64,000 nucleotides of DNA, from contig OX465581.1 in the NCBI GenBank assembly GCA_950022655.1, positions 27,995,300 to 28,059,299 of the forward strand, written 5' to 3'. Made by a program: the position numbers and the translations under genes. Source of the stretch: Alentia gelatinosa. Lineage: Eukaryota > Annelida > Polychaeta > Phyllodocida > Polynoidae. Shown here piece after piece: positions 24,901 through 33,530 of the stretch (position 1 is the first letter of the stretch; each line of letters starts with the position of its first letter). The notes under the pieces were generated by a model. The model saw only the letters and a list, made by a program, of their open reading frames with translations. It was not told the DNA's origin and did not search any database.

Positions 24901-27900
24901 TCGTGTGAAAGTCTCATCGCTTAATTCCTATGGGAAGGGGTGAAATTCCATGTCAACCCGGCCCGTCGACGAATAAATTCGAACATCAAACGCGTGTGTA
25001 TAGCGAGACCTGTGCCAACAGTGAGAGTTGGTCTCACCTCAACAGCGAGACCACTTATGAAACACAAATTTGGGCTTGACACTGTTGGTGTCACTGTTGG
25101 TGTCACTGTTGCAGTCCTACCTCTCACTTTGACCCCCCTACTAGTGAAACGGCCCCCTGGTTATTGTTGTGTTATACAGTATGAACATATGATTATAAAA
25201 ACATTATTAGCAGGTGGACGGTTGGTATTTAGGTTATGGCTATAGCATACTGTAGTACAACTGCTTGTAGAGTTATTTGGCGACCTGACCACATTTTTGC
25301 TTTTTGCTAAGTACAGCTAGGAATATGATTTCTCTTTTGAAAAGAAGATATTATGGTGGTACAATGCGGGAGGGACTTTCGTAGTCACAGGTCTATTTTT
25401 AAGAACGCCTTTATGGACAAACAGATGTTTCCTCAATATTGATTTACATTCAGTATTAGTTTAACATCTCCATAGGTGAAACTGACAGTGGCCTACACCC
25501 TAGGAAGTGTCACTATTTAGGTGAAATATATATTTGATATGCTATTCATGTATTTTTGCAGAATCTCATAATGGGAGGAGGGGGGAGGCAGCAGGTGTAC
25601 AAGTGGATGGTTTATTAAGCATATTTACACACAAATAGAATAAAACTATTTGCAATATCATTTACCACCAGATATTGGTTTGACATACTTTATTGGTGTA
25701 CATAGGAACAGAGTTTTTCTCCCAGTTTGAGGCACATGATCAGAGGGACACGTCTGTATGCACTCATCCATGAAGGTAGCACCATGAGGCAACTGGAAAC
25801 GTGGGCATTGTTGATTACCAACTGAAATCGCCCTCAGGTAGCTAAATACATGTGTGCACTGATCCATGAACTGCTGTGTTCGCAAAGGAGTAGGACTTTA
25901 AATATCCAATCTAAGCAGGCCCTTCCCTATTCATGGATGCCCTCCCTCCCTCCCTCCCTCCCTCCCTCCCTCCCTCCCTCCCTCCCTCCCTCCCTCCCTC
26001 CCTCCCTCCCTCCCTCCCTCCCTCCCTCCCTCCCTCCCTCCCTCCCTCCCTCCCTCCCTCCCTCCCTCCCTCCCTCCCTCCCTCCCTCCCTCCAGGGGGG
26101 CTTCCTTGTTATAATAGTAATTAATACTGGCAGACCTTTGAACTGTATTGAGTTTTAAATGCGTCCACCCATATAAAAGGAAAATAAGACGCCATGGTCG
26201 TGGTGGAGGAATGCGAGAGGACTGCCAATATGCGGCCGATAATAATAGTGTATATTTTTGTTTTTGATATATGATAAAAACATTCTGCCTTTCAGAATTC
26301 CACAAGCGCTAGTATGGTTTGGAGCACTGAAATATTCCGATCACTTGATGGAATTGCTTAACAAAAGTAAGTTTATGTTATTTGAGTTGGATTTTATTGA
26401 AAACTTTGTATGTACTTCATACTGGAACAAAAATAGGAGAAAACACTAGAAACCGAAATATGAAGACTCATACCGATTGAGAATGAAATGTTAATGTTCC
26501 CAGCATGCAGCTTTAACATTTTGAATATGAAAATTCTTATGATATCATAATCATCTCTCCCACGTATTCTTCCATTCCCTCTGCAGAGTCAAACTTCCAG
26601 AGTGGTGAAAGGCTTGAGGTAGAAATCCGCGGATGTTCCATATGGGCCGTGGAGGTAAGTGAAATGGTCTTTATCTCACCCCTGGTATGTTTTCTAAACA
26701 TTTTTTTCACAGGACCAATGACATGTCTAGAAAATAATGTGTACATGTAACCACAAACAACCACCAACCGGAACCAATGAAAATCCGATCTGGAACGGAA
26801 ATACGAGTCCAGCCCGGATTCGAAGTGAGAAAATAACTTACCTGATTAGTACACGTGTGGAAGTATATGGTCCCCTATACTGGTACCTGATTGTAACGCC
26901 GATTGTATGGTTGCATAAAAAACACTTGTGGTATTGGTGTCATAATTCACTGTATTACTAGCTGGCAGTGGCCCGCACGATAAAAACCAGCTCCTGTAAG
27001 AGCTGACGTGATAGGCCTCTTATATTGCTGTCCACTTTTGTATCTTCTAGATGAATATTTTACAGCTTGCTGTATCTCTAAAGACAAAATGTTCTGCTTG
27101 TAATTGAATGACGGCAATATAGAAATTGAAAAAGAAAAAATTAGTGTAGTCGTACATCGGACTCGGAACGCCTCGTCACTTACGTCTCATCTAGATACCA
27201 GTATTTGATAATTAAATAGAACTGAACGAGAGTTAGCCTGACTAGTTTTTATGCCACGACGGACAGGTCATGTATTACCTCACGAGGCGATAGCCGAGTG
27301 TAGTGAGTAGCAGACCTAACCGGAGTGGCTTGAAAACTAGTCAGGCTAACTCGAGTTCGGTTCTGTATTTATCCTTCCCCGTCTCTACACTTAAGGTGTG
27401 AGTTCTATTTTTCGATTATTCTGTATCACGCTAGCAACATCTGAATGGACATTTTGAGTGCAACCGGAACTTTTTTCGTAGTAGCTGACATCCTGGTCTC
27501 TGATTGGTCAATTCTTTTTATTACACTAGTGGCATAAAAACACTTTATGTCACAGCATGCCACATAAAATTTGCGTATGTTAAGTCTATAGCGGCTTTTT
27601 ATTAGGGGTAGGATAAAACCCTGTATCACCTTCCTGGCTGATCCTCATATCAGAACACCCCGAAAGGAATATCTGGAAGGGGACTTATTGGCTCTATGGC
27701 ATCTTTAACTGATGTTGACCTTATACTTACAGTTGGTGGTGCACATGGCCAAGGCCTTGGTGGCAGCAGACCCCGCAGTGCCAGACGACTTTGTGCTGAA
27801 CTCGGTTCACGTGGATCATTACCTGTGGGACTACCGGCGGGAGCACGCCAAGGAGACCGAGCACGTCCCTATCCACCGCATCCGCTGTATCTACTACTGA
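18825..27900 (+). CDS. QNG1: Queuosine 5'-phosphate N-glycosylase/hydrolase (queuosine salvage protein), complete, nine exons
   Basis: The enzyme releases queuine base from queuosine 5'-monophosphate so that tRNA-guanine transglycosylase can reinsert it at the wobble position of GUN-anticodon tRNAs; animals depend on this salvage. Joining nine exons (18825-18926, 19303-19403, 20320-20452, 22050-22199, 23123-23246, 24040-24154, 26296-26366, 26587-26654, 27733-27900) gives one 343-residue frame with all phases consistent; the human protein has about 341. Family hallmarks seen: NFSFWSDDE and [13 protein letters not shown] (about 75-112), [14 protein letters not shown] (about 132-145), [37 protein letters not shown] (Asp216 in the conserved ADxW), [29 protein letters not shown], and the C-terminal HRIRCIYY. 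The start is the only ATG that gives the family-like N-terminus. No break or missing block is seen. Confidence 0.95.
19303..19403 (+). CDS. QNG1: QNG1 exon 2
   Basis: Acceptor ACGCAG, donor GTAAGT. Encodes [10 protein letters not shown]...[13 protein letters not shown]; the Trp codon is split across the next intron. Confidence 0.93.
19578..19747 (+). mobile_element. Hammerhead-bearing short insertion with 14-bp target-site duplication
   Basis: A perfect direct repeat, ACATTATATTTATT, at 19578-19591 and 19734-19747 brackets a 142-bp insert in QNG1 intron 2. The insert begins with a hammerhead-type motif (listed separately) and ends in ...TTTACCTCCATT. There is no reverse transcriptase frame, so it is non-autonomous or a truncated copy. 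Hammerhead motifs of this compact kind are known from Penelope-like elements and related retroelements; assignment to that class is inference. Confidence 0.8.
19591..19631 (+). ncRNA. Hammerhead ribozyme motif (type I, very short stem III)
   Basis: Reading 5' to 3': stem I strand TCAC; core CTGAGGA (19595-19601, fits CUGANGA); one extra A; stem II GCACAT / ATGTGC around a TGAAT loop; core GAAA (19620-19623); C-G-T forming a minimal palindromic stem III (ACGT); C27 of GTC as the expected cleavage site at 19627; stem I strand GTGA pairing with TCAC. The extra A between the core and stem II is shared with the copy at 63253, so it may be a family trait, but it leaves catalytic activity uncertain. 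The 5' stem I strand overlaps the last base of the target-site duplication. Confidence 0.7.
20320..20452 (+). CDS. QNG1: QNG1 exon 3
   Basis: Acceptor CATCAG, donor GTGAGG. Encodes the most diagnostic block, NFSFWSDDE...[14 protein letters not shown], which lines the nucleoside pocket region in the family. Confidence 0.95.
20729..21437. mobile_element. hAT-like non-autonomous element in QNG1 intron 3
   Basis: The ends CAGGGATGCAAGT (20730) and ACTTGCATCCCTG (about 21424-21436) are inverted copies, and CAGGGRTG-type termini are common in hAT transposons. An 8-bp duplication is not preserved at the flanks (GCATACCC against GTATATGT). The interior, including an open frame at 20818-21100, does not resemble a transposase. 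Confidence 0.5.
22050..22199 (+). CDS. QNG1: QNG1 exon 4
   Basis: Acceptor TTGTAG, donor GTAAGC, 50 codons in phase 0. Encodes [18 protein letters not shown]...[14 protein letters not shown]...AGKVLTE. Confidence 0.95.
22593..22845 (+). repeat. 42-bp minisatellite, six copies
   Basis: Six head-to-tail copies of a 42-bp unit (AGGCAATCAGAGTAAAGGTA then ACTCTTACTTATAATTTGTACT), nearly identical; one copy has GGAG for AGAG and one has TATTT for TACTT. It lies in QNG1 intron 4. A multiple of three keeps an open frame on the minus strand, which I take to be chance. Confidence 0.95.
23123..23246 (+). CDS. QNG1: QNG1 exon 5
   Basis: Acceptor TTCCAG, donor GTACCT. Encodes [20 protein letters not shown]...[15 protein letters not shown]; the next Val codon is split. 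Confidence 0.94.
24040..24154 (+). CDS. QNG1: QNG1 exon 6
   Basis: Acceptor CTGCAG, donor GTGAGT. Encodes [17 protein letters not shown]...[13 protein letters not shown]. The Asp of IADVW (residue 216) is the conserved acidic residue of this block and a candidate catalytic residue. Confidence 0.95.
24303..25160. mobile_element. Nested inverted-repeat element in QNG1 intron 6
   Basis: Outer ends: CCAGGAGGCCGTTTCACTAG on the left and the complement CTAGTGAAACGGCCCCCTGG on the right, with GTGAGACC/CACTGTTGG words repeated inside. An independent inner inverted repeat pairs about 24585-24690 with about 24808-24905 (ATAACCTATAATCGT, GAAGAAGATCGGGTGAA, CTGCCGATAT on one arm). The inner arms flank a GC-rich loop at 24690-24808. 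The GGCCGTTTCAC terminus is reminiscent of PIF/Harbinger elements, which I offer only as a possibility. No transposase seen. Confidence 0.6.
25207..25350 (+). repeat. Interspersed repeat R1, copy 2
   Basis: Diverged copy of 15297-15435 in the same orientation, inside QNG1 intron 6. Confidence 0.7.
25727..25845 (+). repeat. Interspersed repeat R2, copy 2
   Basis: Diverged copy of 16409-16551, again downstream of R1. A partial further copy of the TGTGCACTGATCCATGAA word follows at about 25852-25870. Confidence 0.6.
25939..26093 (+). repeat. CCCT tetranucleotide microsatellite, about 39 copies
   Basis: An uninterrupted CCCT array of about 155 bp in QNG1 intron 6, about 200 bp upstream of exon 7. 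The strand is strongly polypyrimidine. Poly-Pro/Ser/Leu and Gly/Arg/Glu frames across it are artefacts of the repeat. Confidence 0.98.
26296..26366 (+). CDS. QNG1: QNG1 exon 7
   Basis: Acceptor TTTCAG, donor GTAAGT. Encodes [23 protein letters not shown], the conserved helix before the EVEIRG strand. Confidence 0.93.
26587..26654 (+). CDS. QNG1: QNG1 exon 8
   Basis: Acceptor CTGCAG, donor GTAAGT. Encodes [20 protein letters not shown] followed by VE. Confidence 0.93.
27221..27620 (+). mobile_element. Hairpin-repeat family, copy 1 (subfamily A)
   Basis: A long imperfect palindrome (arms near 27226-27252 and 27328-27356; loop with CACGAGGCGATAGCCGAG) is followed by TTTATCC(T)TCCCC and, about 240 bp later, by TTATTAGGGGTAGGATAAA preceded by TATGTTAAGTCTATAGCGG. 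The second half, including TTTATGTCAC and GTGGCATAAA, closely matches the copy at 49597. Located in QNG1 intron 8. Confidence 0.7.
27733..27900 (+). CDS. QNG1: QNG1 exon 9 (terminal)
   Basis: Acceptor CTTACAG, TGA at 27898-27900. Encodes LVVHMAKAL...[13 protein letters not shown]...[10 protein letters not shown]; the C-terminal RIRCIYY is the family's signature end. Confidence 0.95.
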   Translation: MVVHMAKALVAADPAVPDDFVLNSVHVDHYLWDYRREHAKETEHVPIHRIRCIYY

Positions 27901-28225
27901 AGAGCCCCGCACTGACGCACGACGCTAGACACTGCACGACCAACAACAGACACTTGACGTACGACGCAAGACGCTTCACTCCAGACGCAAGGTGATAACT
28001 GACTCGAGACGCTTAACACCAGAAGAATGACAACAAACACCCGATGCCAGACACTTGACTGATCACCGACACTAGATGCCCGATGCCCGATGATCGACAT
28101 CAGATACCTGACAACTGACGCTTGACAACCGACCCTCAACGACAGACGCCTGACAACCGGTCCCCGATACTTGACTACTGATGCCAGATACCGGACTCCT
28201 GAAGCCTGATACCCAACGATCTACG
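27901..28225 (+). repeat. Degenerate GAC-rich short-period repeat at the start of the QNG1 3' UTR
   Basis: Over about 300 bp directly after the stop codon, words such as GACGCTAGACAC, GACACTTGAC, GACAACTGACGCTTGAC and GATGCCCGATG recur with a loose spacing near 10-13 bp. It is T-poor and unlike the AT-rich sequence on either side, and ends near TCTACGCCTGGCC. It lies between coding sequence and the poly-A signal, so it should be transcribed. Confidence 0.6.
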
Positions 28226-28599
28226 CCTGGCCCTTGCAGCTCATGCTGTTGTCAACATGATAAGTTTGTCCCTTCCCTGACTATAATGAAAAATCATGGT
28301 GTACAGTGTTCTCTCATCTTAACTGATGTTTGCTAGAATCAAATGTGTGCTTGTGAATGTTGACACGGGACTTCTTGGTCCTCAGAAATTCTGTTGGACT
28401 TATTTTCCTGAAAGTGTTCAGTGATTATATTTTTGAAGTTGCGGATGAATACATGATCAATCACTTCCCCTACCAATTGATTCGTAGCCGTCACCTTGAA
28501 TCCGTTTCACATACGTTTCCCTTTCCGGGAAGGCCTCGGCAGATTTTTTGTTGTTTATAGATTTCTTTTGACAATTTGACAATACTGTAACATGGAGTC

Positions 28600-28605
28600 A
28601 ATAAA
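28600..28605 (+). terminator. Candidate QNG1 polyadenylation signal
   Basis: AATAAA 700 bp after the stop codon; it is the first canonical hexamer I see on the plus strand after the gene. A GT-rich element beyond it is only weakly visible. Confidence 0.5.
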
Positions 28606-31600
28606 GCGGCCACGGTATATTTATAGAGGTACAACAGACATGTGAACATGCCTTTACCTTTGAGTTAAAAGTAAATGTCGAAAAATCCCTTTGAAGAGCG
28701 TGTTCGGTGTACATTTGTATGTTTTGAAATGAAAGTGTTTCACATAATAAAGTATAGCCAAACAAAGAAAATATAAGAAAGACCCTCGCAAATCCCTCAG
28801 GTAAGTTCAAGGGAATGCCAGGTTTACCTATTTTAGAATGTGAGATGAAATATCTTAATGATTTGAAATGGGTCTTCTTAGTCAAATTGCTTTGGTTCAT
28901 AACGGGTACAAGCTCGTCCATGAAATATTGGTTTATTGTTTAGGTTGAAAAATACCCGCGTCGGGATCTCCTGGATAAATGATGCTGACGCAAATTGCAT
29001 TGAAGACCACTTTATGTACTAGAAGGTCAATGACTGATTTATATCAAATAAACGAATGATAGTAGCACAGCATGAGGCCCTTATTAATTTTTAATCCAGT
29101 TTAAGTAACTGCTCCCTCCTCTAAATGTATTATAAAAATCAAGTCAGCATCATTCTAGTACCTGTAGTGCTGTAATACGCAAACTGACACGTTTGAAAGT
29201 ATTCTGCTATTTAATAGATATTGATACAGATTTATACGATTATTATATTTTCAAGTATTTCCCACCGTCAGTTTTCCATATCCTCCTAATTGTTATTTGC
29301 CATGTACTTAAAAAAAGCTTGTATACTTAACTTTTTGTCATTCCTGGCCCATTCCATTTACATGGAACACATATTTATTATCCACCATTTCCAAAGACAA
29401 CTTTGAAAATATATAGGGACTCAGTATACCATGACCCAGTATATAAAACCTGTCAGATACCATAACTGTGGTATACAGATTCAAATCTGTAGTATGCGGC
29501 CTGAAAGTCATAGTCCATTTGTGCTATAGAGCAAAGCATATAGTCGCTATTGTAATACTTTTTTATATGGAAAATGCTGGGTTTAATTTATTTGAAAAAA
29601 TGGATGACACTCGCTAGCGCTCGTGTATTACGACGGGTCAACCTGTTGTGGTTTACGGCCGCCTGTCTACAGAACCATCATATTTTATTGTCTATGGAAC
29701 TGATCGATCAACAAATGAGTTACAATATTCATCTAAAACTTTACGTTTATGACCAGCTTTATCGATATCTTTAGTTTTTATATTGTTATTGACCTTAACT
29801 TTTTTTTATTATAAATCATTCTTTATATCATTGTGAATCTAGAAGCGTATATATAGCATATTGCTGGAAGTAACGGTTTACATATTGGTGTTTTATTGCG
29901 AAACCTGCCTGTAACTTTCCCGCGTTACCTAGTGGCGACACTGCAAGTCTAATGTATTGACATTTTGGGGATTTCTAAACAGGAATCTACTTTAAAACGT
30001 CTACCTGATATATTGCATGTAATTGGTTCAAAGAGTCTTGCATTTACTGTGGTACCCCACAATACCCATGATGCCAACCGTGCGCTTTAACCAGAAGTTA
30101 GACAAGCCGGAATCATGACGGCATAATATATGGTATCCCCATGGTGCTACGTGGGTGAACTATCTTTCCGAGATGATTCTATAATTCAGAGACAAAGTCA
30201 ACAGTGTATGTTATGAGAAGATTTTGATGAGTGTTGCATATTTTATGTCACAATGCGCACTTAATTGTGTTTTACCTCATATGCGGTAGGTGCTTACTCC
30301 TCCTGATGTAACATTGTATTGTTGTTTGTAGAATCATAGACTATTTAGGAGCCTACTTTAGCAGATTGCATATCTGTCTATTAATGTAGGTGTGTTTATA
30401 TAAGGAGGGCAATTGCTGATTGTAAGAAAGAAGTTATGTTTTAAGTAACAACAAATGATTATTGTGTTTCATTCTTGGCATATTTGAGTTCACCATAATT
30501 TGATTTTGAATACGCCTCTGAAGCCGGTATCTTGAATATGTTCAGTATCATAAATCAGAAACTAGTTGAAAAATATTAAATGGATGTTAGCTAACATGGA
30601 TGTAAAATTCGCAACTGAGATTTACCCATGGATGTTGAGAATGGTGGTGTTGTTTGTGTCAGTCTCTTAAGCTTGACCTACCATTTTCACAGTTCCTTTG
30701 GTGCTTGCAACTTGTTAATATTTCCAGTGTCGGAAATATAGGCCCGAAGGCCGAAGATAATATTTTCTTGTATCACAATTAGTAATCTTATCGTGCCCAG
30801 TGTACATTCTATTGATGTTATCTATGAGAAATGATAAAAGTTATATTTACCCCATCCACGTCTTTCAACAACCGTGTAAGTAGAAACGATATTTTGGGTT
30901 TGACTCCTCAGATTAACTAGTGATCCAGTAAATCTACCTTCAATACGTTCATTGTCTTATGAATATAATGAAATAGTGAACATTACTTATATTGTGCTGA
31001 GATCATTGAGATTGAATTTTGTAAAAGGCAAAGATTACACAAGACGATGCATAAGCTTCTGGGAGTAGGCCTATGATATGAGTCTTTGAGATAGCATTTG
31101 CAGATAGTGTACATGTTTGGGAGATATTAAAATTTAACCTGTCTGGCATGTACTTGCCGATAGTCCAAAAGCTTCCAGCTGCAAAATGAGTTATTCTACC
31201 TGTCCCGATGATGCAACCATCATAACTACCAGGTGACAACGTCTGAATTTTAAAAGACCAACCATTTGTTATATGTTGTATTGTTATAGTAATTCTCCCA
31301 TGTTAATATCGAGTTCACTTACGAGATGTTGTTAAAATGTTAGATAGAAAGTTTATTCCGTCGAGCTGCCGTCGTCCGTTTATAAATCTTTCAATACGGT
31401 CTTTCAGTGGAAAGATTAGAGATGAAACAGTAGGAGTTTTAAAAGATTAATGACATGATTAAAACGCATTATGGAACCTTGCCTGGATAATCAAGTTTGA
31501 AATATGATTTCTGATAATGAGTGTCTCCTGTTTACTAGGTTTTAGTCAAATCCTGACCTGCTTTAAAATGGTGTCTAACTGTACTTAGAATGTCATCTTT

Positions 31601-31925
31601 AGCCCACTAAATTGTTTAATATATGGCTAAAGTCAGGACGTAGTTTTCCCATTCACAGTGCGGGGAGGGTGTCTCATCATATTTGATTGCAGAAGAATGT
31701 GTCTCCGCTTAATAGTCTGGCATCTTCAATTGTGCAACCCCATTGGAGCCTTCCCAAACAACTTGAATTGTGGATCTATAAATATATAATTGCAATGCTG
31801 TTAAAATAATTATTAATGCCGTCTAGAGACCGTGGGTACACAAGCCCTCCCGAGTAGTTATAATGCTTCGCATATTGCTTTTACAAATTATTCTAAAGTA
31901 GACCTGGCATTATTGTTTCTTGTGT
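28606..31925. other. Intergenic between the convergent genes
   Basis: AT-rich, no exon recognised. A repeat segment at about 29610-29695 is also found inverted at 56705-56785. Nothing else definite. Confidence 0.55.
29610..29695 (+). repeat. Interspersed repeat R4, copy 1
   Basis: Contains GCTCGTGTATTAC, GTCAACCT, GGTTTACGGCCGCCTGTC, ACAGAACCATC and TATTGTC, matching the complement of 56705-56785 in the same order. Confidence 0.6.
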
Positions 31926-33226
31926 ACTGAAGAATAACACCCTGGCCATGGTCTATTATTATGAGCATATTTCAAAGGCAAGTCTTGATACAAGCAAGGA
32001 TCTGTCAATAATGTATGTACTAAATATTGAAAGTACCTGCATACATGCATATTTCTATGCCCTATAATAATCACAAATCGTTGTTAAGTGTTTGAAAAAA
32101 GTGTTTTCATATAATGATTGTGAAATATATGTTCAGTGGGCTTTATGGTGTTTCATCATATTAAAAATAAAGACTGAATTCGGGAAGTGTCAAGCCTCTC
32201 CCCCCCCCCCCCCCCCCACTGTCATCTCTGGTATTACTGTTTATGTATGTCATCAGGTTGAAATAAATACTGCAAAATATGCAAATACTGTGCATGTACT
32301 TCTTTCTATGATTCATCAAATTTGTGGTTACTTCTTTGCATTCAAACATAAAACTTTATCAACTTTACACAGAGGCATGGAATTTTCAGGATTTTTTTTA
32401 CATCCCAGTGGTCATGCATAATATCAATGTAATTTGAGGAGAAACTTCTATGATATAAGGAGTTGGAGTTCAAAATGAAGACAAGAAAGATGGACCGTAG
32501 TTTTACAAATGAATTCTGGCCTGATTAGCACTCCACCGAGATCGGTTGGGGGGGGGGGGGGGGCTGTTTTCCAGTCATGACGATCGCTAGTGGAGACCAT
32601 ATGAGGGGCGAAGTGTTTTTCAGTTGTGGCAATCTCTAGGGATCTCAGGGAGGGGCTGCGATGCGACCGTTTTGGGTGATTTGGTGTTTCTCAGTTGTGA
32701 CGATTGCTAATGATCGCTAGGGATCACAAGTTAAATGATCTCCCAAACAGTTACAACTTTAGACCAGTTGATACTTGTAATAACTTAATTTTTCAGGTGC
32801 TAAAACATTTTCAAAGTAAGAAATATTTGGGGAGAAGGGTACTAATAAGCTGACATTCCTATATCCCAAATTTCAGTTATCTTGTGGTTATCATGCATGT
32901 TAGAAATATTTGACTGAAAATATGAAAAATGCAAGGGCTGCACCACTCGGCCAGCTTGTGATTAACCTACTGTGATACTCGATTTTATTGGTCAAGGTCA
33001 CTCCATATCTATAAATAACAACACCCATTCACAAGTAAAACATGTCTCACTTATGTAATACTCAACAGAAAATTATGAAATTTTAGGATTGGATGAAACT
33101 GACATGGACAATTATTCGCTGTGAATATGGTTTAATTGGCGTAAGTGTAAGTGTCTCAAATAAATGATTTCCGATTGCAGAATCTTGTACCTGGTAGGAA
33201 ATTATTACTATTGATCTCAGATAGTA

Positions 33227-33530
33227 TGGAGAAACCAAACAAGAGTCAGTCGTGTTGTTGTTTATCGCACTACAGCAAGATCGCGTATTACTGCGCGAGG
33301 CGAAGCCGAGAGCAGTAATATGCGATCTTGCCGTAATGCGATGAACAATAACACGACTAACTCGAGTTTGGTTTAGAATTTATCCTACCCCGCCCGTCTA
33401 AATAACTTCTACATTAACAGATGACGTCATTTGTCAAGTGTATCCCACTAGAGCGATTTTTCTGAACTCAAGACCGAATACGGTGATCCAATGTTAAGCC
33501 TATGGAGTTTTTTATTAGGGGTAGGATAAT
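33227..33530 (+). mobile_element. Hairpin-repeat family, copy 2 (subfamily A)
   Basis: Near-perfect palindrome with arms of about 60 bp (AACCAAAC...GTCGTGTTGTTGTTTATCGC and the inverse) and loop GCGAGGCGAAGCCGAG, followed by TTTATCCTACCCC and later by ATGTTAAGCCTATGGAG and TTATTAGGGGTAGGATAA. The arm sequence is unlike that of the other copies. Confidence 0.8.

Noticed and set aside
25850..26305. Poly-Pro/Ser/Leu and Gly/Arg/Glu reading frames
   Set aside because: Produced by the CCCT microsatellite, whose period of four has no stop in any frame.
26780..26840. GGATTCGAAGT as a tRNA B box
   Set aside because: It departs from GGTTCGANNCC and has no matching A box or clover-leaf.
32092..32421. 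Open frame starting KKVFSYNDCEIYVQWALW and its twin at 38122
   Set aside because: Crosses a C homopolymer of different length in the two duplicate units and resembles no family; duplication explains why it appears twice.
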